Assembly: GCF_019352175.1 (NCBI RefSeq)
Contig: NZ_JACBYI010000008.1
Location: 1-64,000, forward strand
DNA: 64,000 nt
Reading direction: 5' to 3'
Source of the DNA: Paenibacillus sp. S150
GTDB taxonomy: Bacteria > Bacillota > Bacilli > Paenibacillales > Paenibacillaceae
The notes beneath the pieces are model-generated. The model worked only from the letters and a program-made list of their open reading frames with translations, made no database searches and was not told the origin of the DNA. Within the stretch, counting starts at the first letter, position 1, and every line of letters begins with the position of its first letter. Positions 27,693 to 36,924 of this stretch are shown here, piece after piece. A program made the position numbers and the translations under genes.

Positions 27693-28871
27693 TTATTTCA
27701 GTTCCGCCAAAAAGCTCGTCCCGTACTTCGGCGCTTTCGCCCCGAAGTTATCGGCAATCGTCGCTGCGACATCAGAAAAGGTCCGGCGGATACCCAGGCT
27801 GACCGGATTTGTGAGTCTTGGGCTGTAAATCAGCAGCGGCACATATTCGCGTGTATGATCCGTTCCGCTGTGGATCGGGTCATTCCCGTGATCCGCCGAG
27901 ATGATCAGCAGATCATCTTCCGTTAAGGCCGAGAGCAGCTCAGGCAGCGCCTGATCAAACACCTCCAGCGCGCGTCCATAGCCCTCCGGATCACGGCGGT
28001 GACCGTAGAGGGAGTCGAAGTCTACCAGATTGGTGAACAGGAAGCCGTCGAACGGCTTGCGTAGCTCCGCAATCGTAATTTCAATGCCATGCTCATTGCT
28101 TTTGGTTGGATAGGACGCCGTAACGCCTTCACCCGTAAAAATATCGTTAATCTTGCCGACAGCGATTACATCCCTGCCGATATCCTCCAGCGCGTTCATG
28201 ACCGTAGGCTCCGGCGGCTTCACTGCGTAATCATGCCGGTTCGGCGTGCGCACGAAATTCCCCGGTTCGCCCACATAAGGGCGGGCAATCACGCGTCCTA
28301 CCGAAAATTCGGGAGCCATCGTCAGCTCGCGGGCGATTTTACAGGCGCTGTACAGCTCTTCCAGAGGAATAATATCCTCATGGGCGGCAAGCTGGAATAC
28401 ACTGTCTGCGGAAGTATAGACAATCCAGGCGCCGGTTTTCATCTGCTCCTCGCCGTACTCCACCAGAATCTCCGTGCCGGAGGCCGGTTTGTTGCCGATC
28501 ACCTTGCGGCCGGTAGCGGCTTCGAATTTCCCGATCAGCCCGGCCGGAAATCCTTCCGGGTACGTATTGAAGGGGATCTCAATCTTCAGTCCCATCAGCT
28601 CCCAGTGGCCGGTCATCGTATCCTTGCCTGCCGAAACCTCCTGCATTTTGCCGTAATATCCGGTTGGGGCAGCCACAGGCTCGAGCGGCGGCAGCGGTGC
28701 GATATTCGCAAGTCCGAGCTGCTGCAGATTGGGAAGCTTAAGTCCCGGAACACGCTCCAGAATATGCCCCAGCGTATGGGACCCTTTATCTCCAAAGCCT
28801 TCGGCATCCGGGGCTTCGCCGATGCCTACACTGTCCAGTACAATAAATCCGATTCGTTTAAATGAGGACAT
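27693..28871 (-). CDS. deoB: Phosphopentomutase
   Basis: A 392-residue alkaline-phosphatase-superfamily enzyme interconverting (deoxy)ribose 1- and 5-phosphate, called drm or deoB. The opening [20 protein letters not shown] carries the metal-binding Asp, [13 protein letters not shown] holds the phosphorylated Thr, and the end [20 protein letters not shown] provides further metal ligands. It is upstream of the nucleoside phosphorylases and feeds their sugar phosphate into central metabolism. Confidence 0.97.
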   Translation of the reverse strand: MSSFKRIGFIVLDSVGIGEAPDAEGFGDKGSHTLGHILERVPGLKLPNLQQLGLANIAPLPPLEPVAAPTGYYGKMQEVSAGKDTMTGHWELMGLKIEIPFNTYPEGFPAGLIGKFEAATGRKVIGNKPASGTEILVEYGEEQMKTGAWIVYTSADSVFQLAAHEDIIPLEELYSACKIARELTMAPEFSVGRVIARPYVGEPGNFVRTPNRHDYAVKPPEPTVMNALEDIGRDVIAVGKINDIFTGEGVTASYPTKSNEHGIEITIAELRKPFDGFLFTNLVDFDSLYGHRRDPEGYGRALEVFDQALPELLSALTEDDLLIISADHGNDPIHSGTDHTREYVPLLIYSPRLTNPVSLGIRRTFSDVAATIADNFGAKAPKYGTSFLAELK

Positions 28872-28940
28872 TGCGTCGTCACTCCTTCGGGTAGTATGAA
28901 GGATGATTTATGTCGTGAAACCTATCCATCCTTATATTTC

Positions 28941-28966
28941 AAAAGAGCCCCACAAAGTGGAGCCTT
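28941..28966 (-). terminator. Probable terminator after xerD
   Basis: Minus strand: GGCTCCAC-TTT-GTGGGGCTC then TTTT. It lies between xerD and deoB, so deoB likely has its own promoter. A similar sequence (CACAAAGCGGGGCC) recurs at about 34492. Confidence 0.6.
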
Positions 28967-29068
28967 TGGTTTCAGTATATTTCCATCATAACGATCTTAC
29001 TCACAAAAAGCATCTTTCAGCCCTCGGCCAGCCGCACTTCAGCTGTGTTCTGTTTCCCGGGCCGGAAG

Positions 29069-29962
29069 CTAATGCGCCCGCGGATGATGGCTTTCATAGA
29101 CTTCCCTCATATTTTTGCGGGCAATTCCGCTGTACACCTGTGTTGTGGAAATGTCGGCGTGTCCAAGCATCTGCTGCACGGAGCGAAGATCGGCTCCGCC
29201 CTCCAGCAGATGCGCGGCGAAGGAATGCCTCAAGGTATGAGGCGTAATGTCCTGCTCAATATGGGCTTCACGTGCGTATTTTTTTATGATTTTCCAGAAG
29301 CCCTGCCGGGTCAGCCTTCCCCCCAGACTGTTCAGGAACAGGGCCGGCTCGTCCGGATTGCCGCGCAGCAGCTTGTCCCGCATTCCAGCGGTATATTGGG
29401 CCACGCTTTCGGCGGCGATGGCGCCGATCGGAACGATCCGCTCCTTGCCGGAAGCCCCGGTGCAGCGGACATACTTCATTTCCGTATTCACATCCTCCAC
29501 ATTCAGCGAGATCAGCTCGGACACGCGGATGCCCGTGGCGTAGAGCAGCTCCAGCATCGCTTTGTCGCGCTTGCCCTGGGAACGGCCCCCATCGGGGGCA
29601 CCGAGAAGCCGCTCCATCTCCCCGACACTCAGCACCATGGGAGGCTTGCTGCTTGGCTTGATTTTGTCCATATCCAGCGTCGGGTCCTGCCCGATCAGCC
29701 GCTCCTTCAGCAAATAATGAAAAAAAGCCCGGAGGGACACCGTATTCCGGTTCACCGTTGCGGCTGCCCGCCCTGCTCCCCGTTGTGCCGCGAGATACAG
29801 CATAATGTGCGATCTCCGGATTTCTTCCGGCAGGGCCAGGCCCCGCTCTTCGGCAAAATCTATAAACTGCGAAATGTCCCGTCCGTAGGATTCCAGTGTG
29901 CTTGTCGACAAGCCTCTATTTTCGGACAAGTACTGCATAAACGGCTGCAAATGTGACTTCAT
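29069..29962 (-). CDS. xerD: Site-specific tyrosine recombinase XerD
   Basis: A 297-residue tyrosine recombinase that resolves chromosome dimers with XerC-type partners. The core-binding domain starts HLQPFMQYLSENRGLSTSTL. Catalytic residues are in ATGIRVSELISLNVEDV (Arg), HTLRHSFAAHLLEGGADLRS (His-x-x-Arg), MLGHADISTTQVYSG (His and the nucleophilic Tyr). It lies in the fur-yqzK-xerD-drm order known from Bacillus (ripX). The start at 29962 is an ATG; a TTG one codon upstream is equally spaced from AGGAG. Confidence 0.95.
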   Translation of the reverse strand: MKSHLQPFMQYLSENRGLSTSTLESYGRDISQFIDFAEERGLALPEEIRRSHIMLYLAAQRGAGRAAATVNRNTVSLRAFFHYLLKERLIGQDPTLDMDKIKPSSKPPMVLSVGEMERLLGAPDGGRSQGKRDKAMLELLYATGIRVSELISLNVEDVNTEMKYVRCTGASGKERIVPIGAIAAESVAQYTAGMRDKLLRGNPDEPALFLNSLGGRLTRQGFWKIIKKYAREAHIEQDITPHTLRHSFAAHLLEGGADLRSVQQMLGHADISTTQVYSGIARKNMREVYESHHPRAH

Positions 29963-30117
29963 CAATCCACGCTCCTGTCTTACTCAGGCTGCTTTTCACG
30001 ATTCTGCAGCATTCCAGCATAGGGTCCGTCGGCAGCCTCATGAGGGCAGGCCATGTCCGGTCCCACCCTAAACAAGTTTCGACAGACTCTCAGCTTTTTC
30101 CTGCTTCCGGGCAGTTT

Positions 30118-30351
30118 TCACTCTCCGTACCAGTAATAGAACCGCAGCCTCTCTCCTGTATTCAGACCATCCACGCTGTGCGGCAGCTCTTGAAAGGCCT
30201 TGATGGCAGTTCCCTCGGGAATTTCAACCTTCTCAAAAGGACTGATCCAGCCGCTGATCCAGCTCATCCCATAATAGGCAAGGCAGCTGAGTGCGACAAG
30301 CAGTGTCATGAAATACAACCGGCGCACCGTTTTGGGCACAGAAATAATCAT
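30118..30351 (-). CDS. yqzK: DUF4227 family membrane-anchored protein (YqzK-like)
   Basis: A 77-residue protein with a basic start (SVPKTVRRLYFMTLLVALSC), one membrane segment and a short outside tail ending YYWYGE. Its size, its place between fur and xerD, and the ending fit DUF4227/YqzK. The ribosome site AGGAGGGG lies 5 nt before the ATG. The function is unknown. Confidence 0.8.
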   Translation of the reverse strand: MIISVPKTVRRLYFMTLLVALSCLAYYGMSWISGWISPFEKVEIPEGTAIKAFQELPHSVDGLNTGERLRFYYWYGE

Positions 30352-30516
30352 AGGACCCCTCCTGACTAATCTGGACAGGCAAGCGGCCTCCGGCTGCTTC
30401 GTACTCGTACAACAACCTTTTGGAAAAAAAGCAGCCGTCAGCCCAGCTCCGCTGACTCGTCCTACACTGTATGCGCCGGGAACTCATGTTATGTACAAAG
30501 CCTCTGCAAATCATTT

Positions 30517-30553
30517 AAAAAGCCCCCTCCGGTAATTCGCACCGGGGAGAGCT
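30517..30553 (-). terminator. Terminator after fur
   Basis: Minus strand: CTCCCCGGT-loop-ACCGGAGGGGG followed by CTTTTT, just beyond the fur stop. Confidence 0.75.
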
Positions 30554-30579
30554 TATGCGGTAAATTCTTATCTATAAGC

Positions 30580-31056
30580 TTATTCGGAAGGATTTCTGCC
30601 GTCTGTGTTGTTGTTGTTCTTATCCTTGCAGCGGTAGCAGATCCCGTGAAAATCAAGTCTATGATCAAGAACCGTAAAGTTAAATTCCTTCTCCAGCCGT
30701 TCTTCCAGCGGCCCAAGCCAATCCTCGCGGATTTCATCCATCGTGCCGCATTGCACACAAATCAGATGATGATGGTGATGCTTGGCCGTATCCGTACGCA
30801 GATCGTAGCGGGCTACGCCATCTCCGAAATTGATCTTCTCCACCACATGCAGCTCACTGAGCAGCTCCAGGGTACGATAAACGGTAGCAAGACCGATCTC
30901 CGGAGCCTTCTCCTTCACCAGCATGAAGACGTCCTCTGCGCTTAAATGATCTTCCTCATTCTCCAGCAGCACTCTTAAAGTCGCTTCCCGTTGGGGTGTG
31001 AGCTTATATCCTTGGGATTGTAGCTGTTGCTTAATCTTATCTATCCGGGCTTCCAT
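30580..31056 (-). CDS. fur: Ferric uptake regulator family protein Fur
   Basis: A 158-residue metal-dependent repressor. The DNA-binding winged helix includes KLTPQREATLRVLLENEEDH and GLATVYRTLELLSELHVVEK. The metal region is DTAKHHHHHLICVQCGTMDE, and a second CxxC pair occurs in HGICYRCKDKN, giving the structural zinc site. The location next to yqzK and xerD identifies the Bacillus fur orthologue rather than perR or zur. The ATG follows GGGGGAGG. Confidence 0.93.
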   Translation of the reverse strand: MEARIDKIKQQLQSQGYKLTPQREATLRVLLENEEDHLSAEDVFMLVKEKAPEIGLATVYRTLELLSELHVVEKINFGDGVARYDLRTDTAKHHHHHLICVQCGTMDEIREDWLGPLEERLEKEFNFTVLDHRLDFHGICYRCKDKNNNNTDGRNPSE

Positions 31057-31418
31057 TGTCTGCCTCCCCCTTGGAAAATTACCGCACCGGGCTTCAAATC
31101 ACTTCTTCCATTATAGGGGGAGTCGCTTTGAGAAGTCAAACGCTTTTAGGCCCGAGCGGTCAAGTGCACTATGCGAACAAGCCAATACTTCGGAAAGCCC
31201 TTTCTTTTTTAGAATGACATAAAAGTACCGGGCTGCTATGGCTACTACATTCAATCCTACATTTCTTGATATCTTGGATTTATATAGATGGAACTTCTAA
31301 TGTTTGTATTTTGGGCTTCGCCGTAACTCCAGAGAATGTTTGAACTTCCGGCCACAGTTCCACCTCTCAACTAGCAAAGCCTTTTATTGATACAGTAATT
31401 AACATTCTTCCTAAACTA
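31057..31418. other. Gene-free gap between fur and a lipoprotein gene
   Basis: Contains the fur upstream region and AT-rich DNA. No ORF, repeat or clear promoter pair was recognised. Confidence 0.4.
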
Positions 31419-32015
31419 TTATTGCATCTTATCTATTATATTGTTGTTTTCATCTAATCCTATGATATTTTCAATACTAACTTGAGAATTAAGTGGTAAT
31501 GTTCGAACATCTAAATAACTTCTTTTTGTTGCATTTAGCTTTATGAATACATTGTTTTTGTCGCTATATTTAATTAACAACGTGTCTATAGATTTATTAT
31601 TTACAATACCTGATATAGTTTTGAATTTGTAATCTGAATTTTTTAATTCTCCAACTACCATTAGTTTGGTAATTTCACTTTGTATATCAAGGATGCTATC
31701 TTCTTCTAGGATAACTTGAGATTCATTTTGATATTTGTAAATATAACTAATCCCTTCATATTTTTGGTTATTATGCATGAAAGAGAATTGAACGAAAATA
31801 TGATTCTCCAGGTAATTTTTAAGATCCAAAATAACAAATCTGTCAATCGAACTGTATTTTCCAGTTAAAAACGATTTGAGCAAGGCTTCATATTTTATGT
31901 TTGAACTATCAGACACCTCAAAGGCGTTTTGCTCGGGTAAGCTTTTTTTCTCACTACAGCTAGTCAGGCTTATCATAGTTAGAATTAATAACAGGTATAT
32001 CTTCAGTCTGTTCAT
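31419..32015 (-). CDS. Lipoprotein of unknown function
   Basis: A 198-residue exported lipoprotein. The signal peptide RLKIYLLLILTMISLTSC ends in lipobox LTSC with Cys20. The rest is AT-rich, polar and beta-leaning (YEALLKSFLTGKYSSIDRF, DILDIQSEITKLMVV). I recognise no family. A good AGGAG site precedes the ATG. It lies 48 nt after a truncated secreted-protein gene and may be its partner or immunity-like neighbour. Its base composition is clearly lower in GC than the flanking fur and spoIIM genes, which suggests transfer. Confidence 0.7.
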   Translation of the reverse strand: MNRLKIYLLLILTMISLTSCSEKKSLPEQNAFEVSDSSNIKYEALLKSFLTGKYSSIDRFVILDLKNYLENHIFVQFSFMHNNQKYEGISYIYKYQNESQVILEEDSILDIQSEITKLMVVGELKNSDYKFKTISGIVNNKSIDTLLIKYSDKNNVFIKLNATKRSYLDVRTLPLNSQVSIENIIGLDENNNIIDKMQ

Positions 32016-32063
32016 ATGTTCTCCTGTAAAGAGAGGAGGAGGATACCTCCCCCTAACTTAAGC

Positions 32064-32912
32064 TTATTTGTAAGTACCGGCGTAATGATCAACGTATGAC
32101 CAACCATCAACTTCCGTTATTGCATATTGATGCCACTGCGCACCTGCATTAACATAAATGGATAGTATCCCCCAAGTCGCACTGAACGAACCGCTTACTT
32201 GATATTGAACATCCATATAGCCCTGTACTTTTCCATTAGTTCCAGTTCCAGACTTTCTGGGGTGGTTCGGAGATTCACTAGCTATAGTGACAACGCCATA
32301 AGATGCACCAGCACCACTATCGGAAAGAGGAGCTACACTGAAGTTATATACTGATGACTCTCCGCTACCAGTAACCACACCATACCATTGCCATTGAAAA
32401 ACATCATTAAGCTTTGAATAGCTAGCTCCCGATGAAAAGGACCATTCAGTCTTTGAAGTTATTTGTCTTACCTGTCCACTTGGCCATCCGTTGTTATAGA
32501 GAATACTAGGCTCAGTATTAATGAGACTTACACTATTCCAAGGTCCTGTAATGTATGGGGTCATGGCAAGAGTTGTGATATCAGGAGCTTCAGAAGTATC
32601 ATTTGTACCGCTATTTATTCTTGCTATTTCTTCAGGAGAAAAAACGCTAACTATTTTAGAACTATCCTTTTCTACTATATTTTCGACGGTCGAGCTAATA
32701 CGACTCCCATCTGGATACTCCATTGAAAAAGTTTGAACTGGGCTATCTGCTTCCTTAAATAGACTTACCATATTTTGCAGATCAGATACACCATCAAATC
32801 TAAGTCGTATTTCTGAAGATAAAGCTGCTTCTAATGCATCAGGATTTAGTGCTAAAACTTCTTGTTGAAACTTCTTCTTGTTTAGCCTTACATAATTATC
32901 TGAGAAAGTCCA
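32064..32912 (-). pseudogene. 5'-truncated secreted-type protein of unknown function
   Basis: The first ATG (32771) opens a 235-residue frame, but the coding signal goes further upstream without any start: the frame reads NKKKFQQEVLALNPDALEAA and SEIRLRFDGVSDLQNM before reaching a TGA at 32915. No ribosome site precedes the ATG. The amino end and its expected signal peptide therefore seem lost. The carboxy part is beta-rich and aromatic (WSFSSGASYSKLNDVFQWQW, GYMDVQYQVSGSFSATWG, WHQYAITEVDGWSYVDHYAG), typical of an exported protein. I do not recognise the family. It could also be an intact gene with an odd start. Confidence 0.6.
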
Positions 32913-33030
32913 TCAGGTTCTCAATTGGGGCCGGATCTTCCCAATACCAAACCGATACCTTGGATTATGCCAGGGATGCTACCAGAAAGTCCGTATCTTT
33001 CTTCGGAATTTTGTATAAATTTGTTTGCAT
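32896..33030 (-). pseudogene. Small coding remnant with an internal stop
   Basis: A frame reading NLYKIPKKDTDFLVASLA, then TAA, then SKVSVWYWEDPAPIENLMDF and a stop. The second piece looks protein-like, and a single C-to-T change (CAA to TAA) would explain the break. I do not know the family. It lies between the integrase remnant and the truncated secreted-protein gene. Confidence 0.3.
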
Positions 33031-33083
33031 ACAGCTCGGCAAATTATTGTGAATCTTAAGGCATATAAAGCAGACTAAGAAGA

Positions 33084-33410
33084 ATGCCAAAAGCGCAGAA
33101 AGTGAACGAAGATTTCTTTGATGAAAAATATATGTTTTCACGCCCAAATGGCAAACTCTTAAACCCAAAGATATTACTAAATCGAACGGATCGATTAATG
33201 AAACGGACGACAATGACCAAACATGCTGCACCCTATATATTGCGACACACGCATCAGTAAGCTCGCTTAGGCCAAAGTGGACCTTGCGGTTATCATGCAG
33301 CGGGTAGACACGACGATTCGATAACCACGTTGAAAATTTATACGCGCGTTACAGCAGCCATGACCAGCGGCGCCTCGAAAAAAGTAAACATACTCTTCGA
33401 TAACGCATAA
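33084..33410 (+). pseudogene. Carboxy-terminal remnant of a phage/ICE tyrosine integrase
   Basis: Plus-strand text reads YMFSRPNGKLLNPK and APYILRHTHQ, the catalytic HxLRHTH box of ICE/phage integrases. After frameshifts it continues SKL, AKVDLAVIMQRV and DSITTLKIYTRVTAAMTSGA, which is the Tyr-containing end (TLKIYTxVT), up to a TAA at 33408. At least two frame breaks and no amino half remain. The element it served has been lost, leaving an excision scar between spoIIM and fur. Confidence 0.85.
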
Positions 33411-33493
33411 ATCCAAAGAATCCGCCGAAAATGTGACTTTAACGTGATTTTTCATTATCGTATCACTCTTCCAATTTGCAAACACCAGTCTTT

Positions 33494-34126
33494 TCAGACA
33501 TTATTCACTAACATCGGTGTAACCCAGCGCATCATAGACGGCGTAACCCAGGCCTCGAAGCCGGAAACCCCCAGCACAAGCACAGCCAGTCCGAAGGATA
33601 GCAGCGTATACATGACGAAAGGACGGGTTATTGGCGAACGCCGCTGGCCAAGCACCCGGCTGCGGATCATCAGCAGGGAAAAAGCAATCGCTGCCGCGCT
33701 GCCTACCAGCAGCACTGGAATCAGCACAAGATTATGCGGCGCAACAGAGACCAGCGCGAACAACATGCCATGCCAGGAATACTCGCTGACCAGAGTGCCG
33801 ACAGAAAAGCCGATGAGCACGCCTTTAAGAAAATCCAAGATCAGAATGCCCGGCAATCCGATCACGGACAACCCCAGAATCCAGACCAGCCCAAGCCATT
33901 TCAGATTCAGTGCGGCAATGTCCCAGTAGGAATCCGGTGCAGCCGGCAGGCCCTGCTGGTCGACAATGACGAAAAAATTCCCCAGGTAATCGCCAAGCTC
34001 CTGCTGCTGATCCAGCGTCAGCGCACTCACAATTAAAGCCCCGAAAACGACCCCTACCAAAAACAATACCGCGACAAAAATATAAAGAGGCGTCTGTTCC
34101 TTCATCATCAGACGTAAACTGCGCAT
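33494..34126 (-). CDS. spoIIM: Stage II sporulation protein M
   Basis: A 210-residue membrane protein with five or six TM segments, part of the SpoIIDMP engulfment machine that remodels septal peptidoglycan. It opens RSLRLMMKEQTPLYIFVAVL, and the loop YSWHGMLFALVSVAPHNLVL is typical of SpoIIM. In Bacillus it lies directly before fur. Here a gap of about 2.4 kb with mobile-element debris separates them. Confidence 0.93.
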   Translation of the reverse strand: MRSLRLMMKEQTPLYIFVAVLFLVGVVFGALIVSALTLDQQQELGDYLGNFFVIVDQQGLPAAPDSYWDIAALNLKWLGLVWILGLSVIGLPGILILDFLKGVLIGFSVGTLVSEYSWHGMLFALVSVAPHNLVLIPVLLVGSAAAIAFSLLMIRSRVLGQRRSPITRPFVMYTLLSFGLAVLVLGVSGFEAWVTPSMMRWVTPMLVNNV

Positions 34127-34735
34127 CGGGACGTTCTCCTTTCAGGTCATATGTTACACCATATGAGAAAACATTCCGCTCTATGCCTTGTCCTTATCTC
34201 CGGGAACAGCTTGTCTGAACATAGCGGCCAGAAACACGGGCCTTGACTTAATGAAATGCCGCCGGGCAAGTCCGGCAGGCGAAAAAGCTTGATTACTTGG
34301 AGATAGAGCTAGCCTCCCCCCAGCGAATTCAAAGGCAATTTTTACGCAACCAATAAGTGACCTTAATTCTTCCTACATCCCCTTTTCCGCAAGCGTCAGT
34401 GGGAAAATGGATACCTAATCCATCCGTTTCTCTCCCTTACAGAGGAATATGCCTACCCAAAAGCCTGCGTCTATCCTGCGCAAAATAACCTCACAAAGCG
34501 GGGCCTTGGCTTCGATGATGACTCAGGTACTTTGCGGGGACCCCAAAACATATACATTCTTATCTTTCAAGTGGAAACGGCTTCGCCGTCCTTGTAAAGG
34601 ACGGGGTGTTTCAGCGAGAAATAGAAGGATAATGGATAGCGTGAAACCTATAAAGTCTGCCCTGTAATCACGCGGCCGCAGCGATATTTCATTCCTCAGT
34701 GGTGCCGCGCAGCGGCATGGGTGTCTTACAATTTG
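34127..34735. repeat. Repeat-rich intergenic region
   Basis: No gene seen. At 34385-34450 is a copy of a dispersed repeat (AGTGGGAAAATGGATACC, then TAATCCATCCGTTTC) that recurs at 60458-60525. At 34565-34612 the hairpin AAACGGCTTCGCCGTCC recurs near 60331 and 61619. At 34487-34520 a segment resembles 28950-28977. Weak ORFs here cross these repeats and are not genes. Confidence 0.7.
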
Positions 34736-34783
34736 AAAAAAAGGCTCCCCACCGCGGTTGAAAACCGCGCATGAGACAGCCTT
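34736..34783 (-). terminator. Terminator of the endoQ-nudF unit
   Basis: Outer AAGGCT/AGCCTT arms with inner CGCGGTT/AACCGCG, followed on the minus strand by seven T residues. Confidence 0.8.
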
Positions 34784-34788
34784 GCCTG

Positions 34789-35973
34789 CTACCCTCTTAT
34801 TACCTTGCCGTAGGTCCCTCCGCCGCCGGACGACAGCTCCAGCGTGCCCGAGCGGGCCTTCACAATCTGCGCTGCCAGCTCGGTCCCGGCGGCTTCGGCC
34901 AGCTCCGCTTCACCGGCAGCATGCAGAATCTTCATCTCCGTGCCAAAGGCCTGCAGCAGCGTTTCCAGCTTGCGCTTGCCAAGCCCCGGAATAAACTCCA
35001 GCGGCACCTGGTACTGGTACGGCGGCCGATGCGGCGGAATCTGCGGCTGCCGGCGGTCTGCGATCGCCAAAATCCGGTCAAATACTCCCTGCACCAGCTT
35101 CTGGCTGCCGCAATACGGACAACGCTCCGAGGTCGCATAGACCTCGTCGGCAATGCTGCCGCAGCCCGAGCAGTAGGTGCGGTGGTATTTGCCCAGCCGG
35201 GGATTCAGCCCGAAGTTGCCGCTGACCCGCCGTCCCTCCCGCCGCTCCAGTGCCAGCCGCAGCTCATGGAATGAAGGCTTTTCCATTTCGATGACATTAT
35301 ACTCGCGGCCGATTTTCCCCAGTGAATGGGCGTCGGAATTGGTCAGGAAGGTGAACGGGTCAAGCTCGGATATATACCCGGCCATTCCGGAATCGGCACT
35401 CAGCCCAAGCTCAACCGCAGCAATCCTGTTCAGATCAAACAGCTCGTCCATCCGCTTCGCCGCACAGCCGTACAATCCCTTATGGGGCGTAAAAATATGC
35501 GCCGGAATCAGAATCCCGCCCCGTCCGCAGATTTCATCCTGCAGCTCCCGGGCCGGGGTATACAACCGCTGGGAGCTCAGATTGACATTGCGCATATGCC
35601 GCCCCATCCAGCGGCTGAAATCCTCCATCGCCGCAAGGTCCGGCATGAAGGCCAGGACATGGCACTCTTTTCGCCCGGGCTCGCGGATTTCGATCTCTGT
35701 CCCCAGCACAATTGTTGTCCCCCGGTAGGCAATTCCGCCTCCATCCGCTTCGCTCATCTCGCCGGAGGCAAGCAGTGCGCGGATATCCGCCAGCACTCCC
35801 GGCGCGTGGCTGTCGATAATGCCGATCAGCTGCATCCCCTTGCGCTCCGCCGCTTCACGGGCGATTCCGGCAAAGGTGAGACCTTGGCTGCCGCTGATTT
35901 TGACGGCTTGCCCTCCCGAAGTCCGCCCGATATGCACATGAAGGTCGCAGTAAAAGCTCTGAAGCTTAGACAC
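34789..35973 (-). CDS. Endonuclease Q-like PHP-domain protein
   Basis: A 394-residue protein matching the EndoQ family (Bacillus yqxK type), nucleases acting at deaminated bases in DNA. The PHP domain opens FYCDLHVHIGRTSGG and carries IGIIDSHAPG and LTNSDAHSLGKIGREYNVIE metal ligands. A zinc ribbon CSGCGSIADEVYATSERCPY with a following CG pair follows, then a helix-hairpin-helix region (LEFIPGLGKRKLETLLQAFG). I chose a GTG start overlapping the nudF stop (TAGTG) at proper spacing from AGGAG; an ATG at 35982 lies too close to that site but is possible. Confidence 0.82.
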   Translation of the reverse strand: MSKLQSFYCDLHVHIGRTSGGQAVKISGSQGLTFAGIAREAAERKGMQLIGIIDSHAPGVLADIRALLASGEMSEADGGGIAYRGTTIVLGTEIEIREPGRKECHVLAFMPDLAAMEDFSRWMGRHMRNVNLSSQRLYTPARELQDEICGRGGILIPAHIFTPHKGLYGCAAKRMDELFDLNRIAAVELGLSADSGMAGYISELDPFTFLTNSDAHSLGKIGREYNVIEMEKPSFHELRLALERREGRRVSGNFGLNPRLGKYHRTYCSGCGSIADEVYATSERCPYCGSQKLVQGVFDRILAIADRRQPQIPPHRPPYQYQVPLEFIPGLGKRKLETLLQAFGTEMKILHAAGEAELAEAAGTELAAQIVKARSGTLELSSGGGGTYGKVIRG

Positions 35974-36545
35974 TAATGCCATTCTCCTGTAAGCGTATAT
36001 AAATGCCAGGCATAGACCGCCATCATCGTTTTGGCATCGGCAATTCGCCCGTCCGCAATGTATTGGTAGGCTTCCTCCAGAGTCAGCTCGGATACCTCCA
36101 GAAATTCATCCTCGTCCAGCGCCATATCCCCCGCTTCCGCATTGTCCGTTACATACAAGTGAATAATTTCATCCGCAAAGCCGGGAGAGGTATAAAAGGA
36201 CTTCAGCAGCTTCAGCTCACCGCTATGAAAACCCGTTTCTTCCTGCAGCTCGCGCCCGGCCGCCGCCAATGGATCTTCGCCTTTATCCAGCTTGCCTGCG
36301 GGAATCTCCACCTCGGTGCGGTGCATCGGCTGGCGGTACTGTTCAACAACCAGCATCTTGCCCTGATTCAATGCCAGTACAGCCACTGCCCCCGGATGCT
36401 TCACGACTTCGCGTGTTGCGGTATTGCCGTCAGGCAGCTTGACCGTATCCACCTGCAGGGAAATGATTTTCCCGTCAAAAACCGGCTGTGTCGACAACGT
36501 TTCCTCATCCAATGCGGGGTTGCGTTTAATTTCATCTTTTTTCAT
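35973..36545 (-). CDS. nudF: ADP-ribose pyrophosphatase (Nudix)
   Basis: A 190-residue Nudix hydrolase splitting ADP-ribose into AMP and ribose 5-phosphate. The Nudix box GKLDKGEDPLAAAGRELQEE followed by TGF is complete. Upstream are VVEQYRQPMHRTEVEIPAG, and SFYTSPGFADEIIHLYVTDN after it, typical of the NudF group. It is followed by the EndoQ-like gene with overlapping stop and start codons, as in Bacillus nudF-yqxK order. Confidence 0.94.
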   Translation of the reverse strand: MKKDEIKRNPALDEETLSTQPVFDGKIISLQVDTVKLPDGNTATREVVKHPGAVAVLALNQGKMLVVEQYRQPMHRTEVEIPAGKLDKGEDPLAAAGRELQEETGFHSGELKLLKSFYTSPGFADEIIHLYVTDNAEAGDMALDEDEFLEVSELTLEEAYQYIADGRIADAKTMMAVYAWHLYTLTGEWH

Positions 36546-36621
36546 AGATTATGGTCTCCTTTGGGTGTGATCTGCATAGGGTGTATTATAGCAAACTTAA
36601 GAGGAAAGAAGGAATGCAGGC

Positions 36622-36795
36622 ATGAATGATATCCTTGTCCGTACAAGCCCGTCCGCCGTCACAATGGTAGGCAAACCGGAGCAAATCAGGGCCGTAATGG
36701 CCGGGTGGATTAAGCAATATGGACGTGATATGCCTCTGGCCTACATCCTGCTGCTGCACTCCGAAGCGCGGAACAACGCCTCCAAAGCCGGATAA
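36622..36795 (+). CDS. mciZ: MciZ-like Z-ring formation inhibitor
   Basis: A 57-residue plus-strand ORF divergent from nudF. The core AVTMVGKPEQIRAVMAGWIK then QYGRDMPLAYILL parallels the Bacillus MciZ pattern VxLVGKxxEIRAxL...YGR. MciZ is a mother-cell peptide that caps FtsZ filaments and stops Z-ring assembly during sporulation. Location beside nudF agrees with Bacillus. This version is longer (57 against 40 residues), with a Ser/Asn-rich tail. AAGAAGGA precedes the ATG. Identification rests on a short match and context. Confidence 0.72.
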   Translation: MNDILVRTSPSAVTMVGKPEQIRAVMAGWIKQYGRDMPLAYILLLHSEARNNASKAG

Positions 36796-36844
36796 TATTT
36801 CGCTTGGCAGCTCTTTCCGGCACCGGATCTGCGCATTTAAACAT

Positions 36845-36882
36845 AAGGAGCTGTTCCCGGATCAACCCGGAGACAGCTCCTT
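36845..36882 (+). terminator. Hairpin after mciZ
   Basis: AAGGAGCTGT and ACAGCTCCTT arms with inner CCGG/CCGG pairing. There is no strong T-run. It lies between convergent mciZ and the peptidase-T-like gene. Confidence 0.45.
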
Positions 36883-36924
36883 CATGTATCCCGCAACCGC
36901 AGTCTGAAGCGGCAGCTGCCGGGA

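Noticed and set aside
33267..33485. A minus-strand ORF of 72 codons
   Set aside because: Antisense to the integrase remnant and without a ribosome site.
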